Source: Erysipelothrix sp.
GTDB lineage: Bacteria; Bacillota_I; Bacilli_A; Erysipelotrichales; Erysipelotrichaceae
Direction: 5' to 3'
Length of the DNA: 20,364 nucleotides
Assembly: GCA_012511085.1 (NCBI GenBank)
Contig: JAAZGU010000122.1
Coordinates: forward strand, 1 to 20,364
Shown here: in pieces, positions 1 through 7,081 of the stretch
Position numbering within the stretch: position 1 is the first letter of the stretch
Layout: every line of letters begins with the position of its first letter
The notes under the pieces: generated by a model
Database searches by the model: none
Told to the model about the DNA's origin: nothing
What the model saw: only the letters and a program-made list of their open reading frames with translations
Program-made: the position numbers and the translations under genes

Positions 1-30
1 CCAACCCGTTTAAACATTATGTTATTATGT

Positions 31-59
31 TTGCACTATATGATTTTTGTATGTATAAT
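31..59 (+). promoter_or_regulatory. Sigma-A-type promoter of the cold-shock gene
   Basis: A TTGCAC -35 box at 31-36 and a perfect TATAAT -10 box at 54-59 are separated by exactly 17 bases. The predicted transcript starts near 66, giving a leader of about 34 bases. This is far shorter than the long cold-sensing leader of E. coli cspA, so thermosensing by the leader is unlikely. Seen directly; activity is inferred. Confidence 0.8.
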
Positions 60-99
60 GAAAAAGTAGGTAATCTACAGAAAGGAATAGTATTAGTTA

Positions 100-315
100 A
101 TGCAAGAAAAAGAATTAACGCATGGCAAAGTAAAGAAGTTTAACAAAGAAAAAGGATACGGATTCATTAAGTTAGAAGACGATCGTGATGTTTTCTTTCA
201 CTATTCACAACTTGTGATGGAAGGCTTCAAAACTATCGAAGAAGATGCTGAAGTTGAGTTCGAACTCGTTGAAGGCGAACGCGGACTTCAAGCACACAAT
301 ATTGTCAAGCTATAA
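100..315 (+). CDS. Cold-shock domain protein (CspA/CspB family) with altered RNA-binding face
   Basis: A 71-residue, single-domain cold-shock protein, expected to bind single-stranded RNA or DNA in the cytoplasm and melt RNA secondary structure. The RNP1-like segment KGYGFIKL is at 18-25 and the RNP2-like segment VFFHYSQL at 31-38. The family normally reads GKVKWFN and KGFGFI. Here the tryptophan is lysine (K13) and one phenylalanine is tyrosine (Y20), so the aromatic stacking surface is changed. The ATG follows AAAGGAAT at 81-88. The gene stands alone between its own promoter and a strong terminator, directly ahead of secA, where many Bacillota carry the ribosome hibernation gene hpf. Family assignment is firm; which Csp paralogue it is cannot be told. 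Confidence 0.93.
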   Translation: MQEKELTHGKVKKFNKEKGYGFIKLEDDRDVFFHYSQLVMEGFKTIEEDAEVEFELVEGERGLQAHNIVKL

Positions 316-321
316 TTAACT

Positions 322-350
322 AAAAGGTTGGAAATCCCAACCTTTTATTT
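322..350 (+). terminator. Intrinsic terminator of the cold-shock gene
   Basis: A perfect 10-bp stem (AAAAGGTTGG at 322-331 with CCAACCTTTT at 337-346) closes a 5-base loop, followed by a T-rich tail. It begins 6 bases after the stop codon and separates this gene from secA. Confidence 0.88.
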
Positions 351-352
351 TA

Positions 353-361
353 TGATAGAAT
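353..361 (+). promoter_or_regulatory. Extended -10 promoter for the secA-prfB operon
   Basis: TGATAGAAT at 353-361 fits an extended -10 (TGN followed by TAGAAT). No recognisable -35 box lies 16-18 bases upstream, where the terminator stem sits. The start would fall near 368, giving only about 12 bases of leader, with the GGAGG ribosome site at 369-373 almost at the 5' end. Motif seen; promoter activity inferred. Confidence 0.5.
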
Positions 362-379
362 AATGCATGGAGGAATGTT

Positions 380-2716
380 ATGACCAATATCTTATCTTCA
401 ATTTTTAATGTCGATAAAAAAAGATTAAAAGAAATCGAAAAATTAGCGAAACAAGTCGATGATTTAAAAGATATTTATAAAGCGATGTCTGATGATGAGC
501 TTAAGGCACAAACAGACATTTTAAGAACGCGTTTAGAAACTGAAACAGTGGATGATGTGATGTTTGATGCGTTTGCGGTTGCGCGTGAAGCAGCCGTACG
601 CGTTATTGGTGAATACCCTTATTTTGTGCAAGTCATGGGTGCCATTGTCTTGCATCAAGGCGATATTGCTGAGATGAAAACGGGGGAAGGGAAAACCTTA
701 ACTTCAGTCTTACCCGTTTATCTCAATGCCCTGACAGGCAAAGGCGTGCACATTGTCACTGTGAATGAATATTTAGCGCAACGTGATGCGGAGTGGATGG
801 GTGCTATTCACCGTTTCTTAGGTTTAACGGTTGATGTGAACATTCGTTCAAAATCAGCAGCTCAGAAGCGCAAAGCCTATGAATGCGATGTGACCTACAC
901 AACCAACGCAGAAATTGGATTTGACTATTTACGCGACAACATGGTTGTGGATGTCAAGGAACGCGTGCTGCGTAATTTAGAATATGCAATCGTGGATGAG
1001 GTCGACTCCATTTTAATTGACGAAGCACGAACCCCATTAATTATTTCTGGTGGGCAAAAACAAACAGCCAACCTTTATCAACAAGCCAATCGTTTTGTCA
1101 GGAAGTTGGTTGAAGGCGAAGATTATGAGATTGATGTGAAGGCAAAAACCGTGCAATTGACTGAAAGTGGGGTTGCGAAAGCAGAACATGCTTTCCGCAT
1201 TGAAAACTTATATGAATTGCAACACACGCATTTAGTTCACCATTTGCATCAAGCATTAAAAGCAAACTACATTATGATTAAGGATGTCGAATACGTGGTT
1301 CAAGATCGTCAGATTGTGATCGTTGACCAGTTCACCGGCCGTTTGATGCCGGGCCGTGCTTATTCGGATGGCTTGCATCAAGCGATTGAAGCCAAAGAAA
1401 ATGTTCCAATTAAACAAGAAACAACAACCATGGCGACTATCACTTATCAAAACTTTTTCCGTCTTTACAATAAGTTAGCGGGGATGACCGGTACCGCAAA
1501 AACAGAGGAAGAAGAATTCTTAAGCATCTACAACATGCGGGTTGTGGAAATCCCGACCAATCGTCCGATTGTGCGGGAAGACTTACCGGACGCGGTGTTT
1601 GGTTCTAAAAAAGCCAAGTATGAAGCCTTGGTTAGTGAAGTTAAAGAACTGCATGAGTTAGGGCAACCGGTGTTGGTTGGTACGATTGCGGTTGAGACCA
1701 GTGAATTTTTATCAAAAATGTTCAGGCAACGTAAAATTAGACACGAAGTGCTGAACGCAAAAAACCATGCGCGCGAAGCGGATATCATTGCGAAAGCCGG
1801 CGCTAAGAATTCAGTAACAATCGCCACCAACATGGCGGGTCGGGGAACCGACATCAAACTAGGCGAAGGCGTGGTGGAACTTGGTGGTTTAGCCGTCTTA
1901 GGTTCAGAACGTCATGAATCCCGGCGTATCGACAATCAGTTGCGTGGTCGTTCAGGTCGTCAAGGTGACCCTGGATATTCACGATTTTATGTGTCCGTAC
2001 AAGATGAGCTCATGGTGCGCTTTGGTTCGGAGCGCATGGAAGGTGTTTTTAAAACCCTGGGCGATGTCCCCATTGAATCAAAAATTATCACACGTTCAAT
2101 ATCCACGGCGCAAAAGCGTGTTGAGGGCGTTAACTTTGATATGCGTAAATCATTATTAGAATACGATGACGTGTTGCGCCAACAACGTGAAATCATTTAT
2201 GAACAACGAAATTTCTTACTAGAAAATGAAAACGTGCATGAAATCGTGCGCGATATGTTTGATCGTGTTGTTTTAAACATTATTAATTCACACACTGATC
2301 ATGGCCAAAAAGAACCGGTCGTCGCGTTGGATGACATGGTTGAGGCCTTGCACAAAATGGGTTTTGAAGATGCGCGCATCAGTAAAACGGAGCTTCAAGA
2401 TCGTAGCCTTGGTGAGGTGGAAGCCTTGGTGACGGATGCTGTATGGCATCATTACGATTCGCAAGTGGAACCTTTTAAGGAACAAATTTATCCCATGGAG
2501 AAAAACTTGGTCCTGCGGATTATTGACCGTGCTTGGATTGAGCACATTGATACCATGAGTAAATTACGTGAAGGCATTCATCTGCGTTCCTATGCGCAAA
2601 GCAACCCACTGCAAGCGTACGTGAATGAAGGGTTTGAAATGTTTGAAGAAATGATGCAGCGGATTTCACAAGAAACAGTCACATACTGCATCAACATCAA
2701 AATTGAAAAGAAATAG
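380..2716 (+). CDS. secA: Preprotein translocase motor ATPase SecA, lacking the C-terminal zinc motif
   Basis: SecA is the cytoplasmic and membrane-associated ATPase that drives unfolded preproteins through SecYEG. Visible parts: Walker A MKTGEGKT at 99-106, the DEAD-like Walker B region VDEVDSILIDEARTP starting near 205, the preprotein cross-linking region roughly 225-370, motif MAGRGTD at 485-491, the arginine-finger segment QLRGRSGRQGD at 520-530, and the helical wing/scaffold end with WIEHIDTMSKLREGI. The protein has 778 residues against about 840 in Bacillus subtilis. It stops soon after the helical scaffold, with no CxCxSGKKYKxCHG-type zinc motif. The ATG at 380 follows GGAGG at 369-373. 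It is the first gene of a two-gene operon with prfB, 8 bases apart. Identity is certain. Confidence 0.98.
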   Translation: MTNILSSIFNVDKKRLKEIEKLAKQVDDLKDIYKAMSDDELKAQTDILRTRLETETVDDVMFDAFAVAREAAVRVIGEYPYFVQVMGAIVLHQGDIAEMKTGEGKTLTSVLPVYLNALTGKGVHIVTVNEYLAQRDAEWMGAIHRFLGLTVDVNIRSKSAAQKRKAYECDVTYTTNAEIGFDYLRDNMVVDVKERVLRNLEYAIVDEVDSILIDEARTPLIISGGQKQTANLYQQANRFVRKLVEGEDYEIDVKAKTVQLTESGVAKAEHAFRIENLYELQHTHLVHHLHQALKANYIMIKDVEYVVQDRQIVIVDQFTGRLMPGRAYSDGLHQAIEAKENVPIKQETTTMATITYQNFFRLYNKLAGMTGTAKTEEEEFLSIYNMRVVEIPTNRPIVREDLPDAVFGSKKAKYEALVSEVKELHELGQPVLVGTIAVETSEFLSKMFRQRKIRHEVLNAKNHAREADIIAKAGAKNSVTIATNMAGRGTDIKLGEGVVELGGLAVLGSERHESRRIDNQLRGRSGRQGDPGYSRFYVSVQDELMVRFGSERMEGVFKTLGDVPIESKIITRSISTAQKRVEGVNFDMRKSLLEYDDVLRQQREIIYEQRNFLLENENVHEIVRDMFDRVVLNIINSHTDHGQKEPVVALDDMVEALHKMGFEDARISKTELQDRSLGEVEALVTDAVWHHYDSQVEPFKEQIYPMEKNLVLRIIDRAWIEHIDTMSKLREGIHLRSYAQSNPLQAYVNEGFEMFEEMMQRISQETVTYCINIKIEKK

Positions 2717-2724
2717 GTGACATG

Positions 2725-3826
2725 ATGGAACTTTATGAACTTAAATTAAACATTGATGAAGTTGTGGAAAAGCTAAGCCAGCTGGGAGATTCTCTTTGAC
2801 TTAGCTCAAAGGCAAACAATACTTCAAGAATACGAACAGATTATGAGTGCGCCTGATTTTTGGGATGACCAAAAACATGCGCAGGACATTATCAGTAAAA
2901 ACACACAATTAGCAAACCTTGTTTCAACCTACAAACATCTACAAGAAACAGCCACGCAACTCTCAGAGACCTGTGAGCTTTTAAGGCAGTCTTACGATGA
3001 AGAATTAAAAGCAATGGTGGAAGTTGAGTATCATGATTTGATGGCTACTTTTTCTGAATTTGAAATTAAGGTGTTGTTGGATCATGATTACGATAAAAGC
3101 AATGCGATTGTGGAATTGCACTCGGGTGCCGGAGGTACCGAAAGCCAAGATTGGGTTTCGATGTTGTATCGCATGTACACACGGTGGGCAGAAAAGAAAG
3201 GCTATCAAACAAAAGTGCTTCATTACCTTGAGGGTGAGGAAGCTGGCATTAAGTCGGTTTCATTTTTGGTTGAAGGGCCTATGGCCTACGGGTATTTAAA
3301 AACAGAAAAAGGCGTGCACCGGCTCGTACGGATTTCACCCTTTGATGCTTCGGGCAGACGTCATACATCGTTTGCTTCCATGGAAGTGATGCCGCAATTT
3401 GATGATGACATCAACATTGAAATCAATGATAATGACATCGAAGTTGAAACCATGCGTGCCAGTGGTGCAGGGGGTCAACATGTAAATAAAACTGACTCTG
3501 CAGTCCGCATCACGCATAAACCGACAAACATTGTGGTGACCTGTCAAGCGGAACGGTCGCAACTTAAAAATAAAGAACAAGCCTTGACCATGTTAAAGAG
3601 TAAGTTGTATCAAATTGAAATTGAAAAACAACAGGCTAAAATTGCCGGTATTAAAGGTGAACAGAAAGCCATTGAATGGGGCAGTCAAATACGCTCGTAT
3701 GTGTTTGCTCCCTACACACTTGTTAAAGATTTAAGAACCAACGTCGAAGAAGGCAATGTTCAAAAAGTGATGGATGGTGATTTAGATCCCTTTATCTATG
3801 CTTCGTTAAAAGCAAACATAAAATAA
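2725..3826 (+). CDS. prfB: Peptide chain release factor 2, made by programmed +1 frameshifting
   Basis: RF2 recognises UAA and UGA stops and triggers release of the finished peptide. The gene is in two frames: 24 codons from ATG 2725 to CTT 2794-2796, then an in-frame TGA at 2797-2799. Slipping +1 there continues with GAC (2798-2800) to the TAA at 3824-3826. The product is 366 residues, the usual length. The stop-recognition tripeptide SPF is at 204-206 and the catalytic GGQ loop at 249-251. The ATG 2843 in the second frame would make a 327-residue protein lacking the N-terminal helix, and is not the true start. The AGGTGA ribosome site at 2715-2720 overlaps the secA stop. ATG 2725 has better spacing than ATG 2722 and gives the family N-terminus MELYEL. 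Identity is certain; frameshifting follows from the family. Confidence 0.96.
2784..2800 (+). promoter_or_regulatory. RF2 autoregulatory +1 frameshift site
   Basis: The slippery element CTTTGAC (2794-2800) carries the in-frame UGA at codon 25. A Shine-Dalgarno-like GGGAGAT starts at 2784. In the known mechanism, low RF2 makes the ribosome pause at UGA; the internal Shine-Dalgarno pairs with 16S rRNA and the CUU-decoding tRNA slips onto UUU. Compared with E. coli (AGGGGGTATCTTTGAC) the internal Shine-Dalgarno has A in place of the last G and sits about one base farther from CTT. Confidence 0.93.
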
Positions 3827-3852
3827 GCTTCCAAGTCGGAAGCTTATTTTTT
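3820..3852. terminator. Two-way terminator between prfB and the ABC importer ATPase
   Basis: A perfect 13-bp stem (3820-3832 with 3838-3850) closes a 5-base AAGTC loop, with runs of A on the left and T on the right. It can terminate both converging transcripts. The prfB stop codon (3824-3826) lies inside the left arm, and the stop codon of the minus-strand gene (3851-3853) abuts the right arm. Confidence 0.9.
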
Positions 3853-5044
3853 AATGATTATTGTTTGAATCGGGAATCAAGGTTTCAATGACGGATGCTT
3901 TGGATACAATCCCGATGAGTTTACCATCCTCTAAGACCGGAATCGGAAACTTAGTATCAGCTGCGATGGGCATCACATCCGCAATTGTGGCGTCCGCACT
4001 GATGGTTGTGACATCGCGAATCATGTAATCCGCAACCTTGGTTTTATGTTTTTGAAGTTCAAGGGCACCCTCAAGGGTAATGACCCCTTGAAACTGCATA
4101 TCTTGATCACACACGTAGGCACTGGGAACGTTGTTGGCACGCATTTCTTGAATGGCACGCCGTGGCCCATCGCTTGACCACACAATGGTGGATGGGGTAA
4201 TCATGACATTGCGCACACTCATGACCTGCGAGCGATCAGCACCATCGATGAAGTCCTGGACGTAGTCATCCGCGGGGTTGCTCATCATGTTTTCAGGTGT
4301 ATCCACTTGAATGAGACGTCCATCCCGCATGATGGCAACGCGATCGCCTAATTTAAAGGCTTCGTTGATATCGTGGGTAATGAAGATGATGGTTCGTTTT
4401 AGTTTTTGATGAATTTTTAATAATTCAAATTGCATGTCGCGTTTCACCAGGGGATCAAGAGCTGAAAATGGTTCATCCATTAAGAGCACTTCAGGATCAT
4501 TGGCAAGGGCGCGTGCTAAGCCAACCCGTTGTTTCATGCCTCCCGATAGGGATGTGAGATCCATGGTCTCCACATCTTTTAAGCCAACCATGTCCAACAT
4601 ATCTAACGCAATTTCTTTACGTTTGATTTTATCCATACCCTTAACTTCAAGGCCGTATTCTACATTTTCAATGACGTTGCGATGTGACATCAAACCAAAA
4701 TGTTGGAAGACCATCGCAATCTTTTCGCGCCGTAGCTGAATGAGTTGTTCCTTATTGAGGGTTTTTAAGGCCTGGTCTTTGAAGTATACGTTGCCACGGG
4801 TGGGTGTGTTCAAACGATTGAAACAGCGGACCAACGTTGATTTTCCCGAACCCGATAAGCCAATGATGACAAAGAGTTCGCCCGGTTTAATGTCTAGGTT
4901 GACATCATAAAGGGCAACGGTTACGCCTGTTTTATCTAAAACAGTGGCCTTATCGGTTCCCTTTTTTAATAGATTAAGCGCCTCGGTTTTGTTGCGACCG
5001 TAGAGCTTGGTTAAATGTTCAGTCTTCATGATGATGTTGTTCAT
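3851..5044 (-). CDS. opuAA: Glycine betaine/proline-type ABC importer ATPase with tandem CBS domains
   Basis: The nucleotide-binding subunit of a type I importer for compatible solutes (ProV/OpuAA family), acting on the inner face of the membrane. In 397 residues: Walker A GLSGSGKS 62-69, Q-loop Q114, signature LSGGMKQ 166-172, Walker B VLLMDEP 186-192, H-loop H224, then CBS domains at about 277-330 and 341-392. CBS pairs in this family sense ionic strength or cyclic di-AMP. The start is ATG 5044: the minus strand has AGGAGG 8 bases upstream, whereas an in-frame ATG 33 bases farther upstream lies inside the permease gene and has no such site. Its ATG overlaps the permease TGA (ATGA). It is last in the binding protein-permease-ATPase operon. 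The exact substrate (betaine, proline, carnitine) is not determined. Confidence 0.93.
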   Translation of the reverse strand: MNNIIMKTEHLTKLYGRNKTEALNLLKKGTDKATVLDKTGVTVALYDVNLDIKPGELFVIIGLSGSGKSTLVRCFNRLNTPTRGNVYFKDQALKTLNKEQLIQLRREKIAMVFQHFGLMSHRNVIENVEYGLEVKGMDKIKRKEIALDMLDMVGLKDVETMDLTSLSGGMKQRVGLARALANDPEVLLMDEPFSALDPLVKRDMQFELLKIHQKLKRTIIFITHDINEAFKLGDRVAIMRDGRLIQVDTPENMMSNPADDYVQDFIDGADRSQVMSVRNVMITPSTIVWSSDGPRRAIQEMRANNVPSAYVCDQDMQFQGVITLEGALELQKHKTKVADYMIRDVTTISADATIADVMPIAADTKFPIPVLEDGKLIGIVSKASVIETLIPDSNNNH

Positions 5045-5907
5045 AAGGATTCCTCCTTGTTTGTGTTGTTTGTCCATCCCTGACTTAGACGATCCAGTAA
5101 AATCGCGATGATCACAACCGCGGTTCCTGAAACCAGCCCACGACCGACCTCAATGCGGTTCACGCTAATAAGGACTTCAAGTCCTAAACCAGCAACTCCA
5201 ATCATCGAAGTTGTGACAACCATAGCCATGGCCATCATCAAAGTTTGATTGACGCCTGCCATGATGGTTGGAAATGCTTGCGGTATCTGGACTTTTACCA
5301 TGGCCTGCAGGGGTGTGGAGCCAAAGGCTTTCGCCGCTTCCACCACTTCATGGTCAACTTGTTTGATACCTAAGGTTGTGAGGCGGATAATCGGGACAAT
5401 CGAATAAATAACGGTAGCCATGACGGCCGGGACGCGTCCCATCCCAAATAATATAACCGCAGGAATTAAATACACGAAGATGGGCATCGTCTGCATTAAA
5501 TCCAAGATTGGACGCACAAGCGTGTTTGCACGCTCACTTGTGGAAATTAAAATCCCAATTGGAAATCCAAACAGGATGGAAATAAAGACCGCGGCAATAA
5601 TAATGGCAAGTGTGGGAATCATGAGTTCCCATAACCCAACCATGCCAATTAAATAAAGCATGGCACCATAAATGATGGCGGTGCTTATTTTTTTAGATTG
5701 TTTGTAACCCACGATTACAACGACAATCACAAGTACCCACCAAGGTAAAAACTCTAAGATTTCATGAATCATTGATAAAAAGCTGTTGAGACCATTGCGA
5801 ATAACTTGGAGCACGGCATCCGCTGAAAAAGCAAATTTTTTGAAGGCCTTGTCAATGGCGTCCGTGTTAATTTGATATTGAAATGGAAATTGATAGAGCC
5901 AGTCCAT
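5041..5907 (-). CDS. opuAB: Glycine betaine/proline-type ABC importer permease
   Basis: Integral membrane permease of the same importer (ProW/OpuAB family, binding-protein-dependent transport superfamily). It has 288 residues from ATG 5907, close to the 282 of B. subtilis OpuAB. A hydrophilic N-terminal stretch of about 40 residues is followed by several hydrophobic helices and the cytoplasmic EAA coupling loop (EAAKAFGSTPLQAM). A GTG nine bases farther upstream (5916) also opens the frame, but AGGTGA (plus-strand 5913-5918) is placed 5 bases ahead of ATG 5907 and overlaps the GTG, so the ATG is preferred. It lies 14 bases after the binding protein gene, and its TGA overlaps the ATPase start by 4 bases. 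Substrate not determined. Confidence 0.92.
   Translation of the reverse strand: MDWLYQFPFQYQINTDAIDKAFKKFAFSADAVLQVIRNGLNSFLSMIHEILEFLPWWVLVIVVVIVGYKQSKKISTAIIYGAMLYLIGMVGLWELMIPTLAIIIAAVFISILFGFPIGILISTSERANTLVRPILDLMQTMPIFVYLIPAVILFGMGRVPAVMATVIYSIVPIIRLTTLGIKQVDHEVVEAAKAFGSTPLQAMVKVQIPQAFPTIMAGVNQTLMMAMAMVVTTSMIGVAGLGLEVLISVNRIEVGRGLVSGTAVVIIAILLDRLSQGWTNNTNKEESL
5045..5058 (-). promoter_or_regulatory. Ribosome binding site inside a small GGAA-loop hairpin, ahead of the importer ATPase
   Basis: Read on the minus strand, AAGGA-GGAA-TCCTT directly precedes the ATG. The two 5-base arms are complementary and the loop is of the GNRA type. AGGAGG (5052-5057), which sets the ATPase start, is partly held in the stem. 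Since the permease stop overlaps the ATPase start, ribosomes finishing the permease would open the hairpin, which suggests translational coupling. Structure seen; effect inferred. Confidence 0.55.
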
Positions 5908-5921
5908 TAGATTCACCTACT

Positions 5922-6911
5922 TTATTCTATTGCGGAAACAACTAAATCCCATTTGTCCTGGGGCATCATGGCAGAAAACATCGCTTCATTTTCCTTAATT
6001 AACCATTGTGCTGTTTCCTTGTAATTGGCACCGGTTTCAAGCATGTAAGCCAAACCATCGGAAGTAAAACCACTGGATGTGCTGTAATTTCGTAAAAATT
6101 CAGTGAATTCTGGGAAATCTTGATCAAATTCAAGTCGTGCACCTACCGTCACTGGCAAAGCAGGTGCTGTTGTTTTTCCTTGCTCATATGATTCTTGATC
6201 AATGTAAGGATTATCTTCTAATAAAGTAAAATCGTATTTTCCCATGAGCCAAGTGGGTTCCCAATAATAACCGACAATCGGTTGGCCTTTGTCATAAGCT
6301 GAGGTAAAGGCAGCAGCAAGTGCCGCATCGGAACCGGGGCTAAAGTAAATATAGGAATCATCCAAACCGTGATATTCCCATTTGTTGCGCATGATTTCAT
6401 CGATTTCCCATCCAGGAATCGCGCCATATAAGCGTCCTTGTTCTGGATGATCATCATCTGCAAACACATCAGCGTAGCCTTTTAAATCTTGAACAGTTTT
6501 TAGATCAGGAGCGGATGCCTGAATGCCGCGTTCTGCATCACCTTTAATCACATAAGTTGGGACATACAAGCCTTGGGCATTGTCATCAAAGTTAATGCTT
6601 AATTCTAAAAGCAATCCCGCTTCGACATCGCTCTGGTAATCTGGAATGTTGTCAGTCCAGACTTCTGTGTAGACATCGATATCACGCATTTTAAGCGCCT
6701 CATAAGTAATTGGTGTTGAACCTGGAACTTCTTCCCATGTTAGGTCATAAGCTGTTTCACCAATGAATCCAACGATCGCATTATGAAGACGAATGGAGTC
6801 CCATCCGGCATCTGCCATTTTAATATGACCTTGCTTAGTTGAGCTTGGTGTTGAACATCCTGCTAAAAATAAAAGCAATAACAGGGTTCCTGTTAATAAT
6901 TTTTTAAACAT
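5922..6911 (-). CDS. opuAC: Compatible-solute ABC importer binding lipoprotein (OpuAC/ProX type)
   Basis: Extracellular, membrane-anchored substrate-binding protein that delivers ligand to the permease. In 329 residues from ATG 6911 there is a lipoprotein signal peptide with the lipobox LAGC at 16-19 (lipidated C19). The mature domain has conserved-looking aromatic segments around W37, W85, W168 (PGWEID), W178 and W217/W221 (YYWEPTW), compatible with an aromatic cage for a quaternary ammonium group. A reading 13 codons longer is rejected because AGGAGGG (6917-6923) is 5 bases before ATG 6911, and the longer form would bury the lipobox. It is first in its operon, behind a near-consensus promoter. 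It is longer than B. subtilis OpuAC (about 293). Family firm; ligand inferred. Confidence 0.9.
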   Translation of the reverse strand: MFKKLLTGTLLLLLFLAGCSTPSSTKQGHIKMADAGWDSIRLHNAIVGFIGETAYDLTWEEVPGSTPITYEALKMRDIDVYTEVWTDNIPDYQSDVEAGLLLELSINFDDNAQGLYVPTYVIKGDAERGIQASAPDLKTVQDLKGYADVFADDDHPEQGRLYGAIPGWEIDEIMRNKWEYHGLDDSYIYFSPGSDAALAAAFTSAYDKGQPIVGYYWEPTWLMGKYDFTLLEDNPYIDQESYEQGKTTAPALPVTVGARLEFDQDFPEFTEFLRNYSTSSGFTSDGLAYMLETGANYKETAQWLIKENEAMFSAMMPQDKWDLVVSAIE

Positions 6912-6955
6912 AAAATCCCTCCTAAATAATTCGATATAGAAAACTGACAACTTAT

Positions 6956-6984
6956 ATTGTATTACCAGTATGGCAGAATGTCAA
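6956..6984 (-). promoter_or_regulatory. Near-consensus promoter of the ABC importer operon
   Basis: On the minus strand, TTGACA (6984-6979) and TACAAT (6961-6956) are separated by 17 bases. The start is predicted near 6949, with a leader of about 38 bases before ATG 6911. This is the strongest-looking promoter in the window, which suggests high output or control by a repressor. An imperfect inverted repeat (CCAGTAT at 6965-6971, ATACTCTGG at 6990-6998) spans the -35 box and could be an operator. Confidence 0.85.
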
Positions 6985-7050
6985 ATCAGATACTCTGGCA
7001 TTAACGACAATGAAAAATCACAAGAACATCTTATGCTGGTGGGGCAATCG

Positions 7051-7059
7051 TGATATAAT
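7051..7059 (+). promoter_or_regulatory. Extended -10 promoter for the YitT-family gene
   Basis: TGATATAAT at 7051-7059 is a perfect extended -10 (TGN plus TATAAT). The -35 region (TTATGC at 7031-7036) is poor. A start near 7066 leaves about 16 bases of leader before ATG 7082. It is divergent from the importer promoter about 70 bases away. Confidence 0.7.
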
Positions 7060-7081
7060 TGCTTTGAAATTGAGGTTGATT

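Noticed and set aside
2722..2843. Apparent frame disruption at the start of prfB, which could be read as a pseudogene or sequencing error
   Set aside because: The break is exactly at CTTTGAC with an upstream Shine-Dalgarno-like element, and joining the frames gives a normal 366-residue RF2. It is the known programmed frameshift.
5045..5077. 11-codon extension of the importer ATPase
   Set aside because: Its start lies in the permease gene without a ribosome site, and the extension encodes the AAGGAGG that serves ATG 5044.
6912..6950. 13-codon extension of the importer binding protein
   Set aside because: It would place a charged segment before the lipoprotein signal peptide, and the strong AGGAGGG lies inside it, directly ahead of ATG 6911.
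7010..7081. 24-codon N-terminal extension of the YitT-family protein
   Set aside because: This stretch holds the extended -10 promoter and lacks a ribosome site at its start; GAGGT before ATG 7082 gives the family-typical 280 residues.
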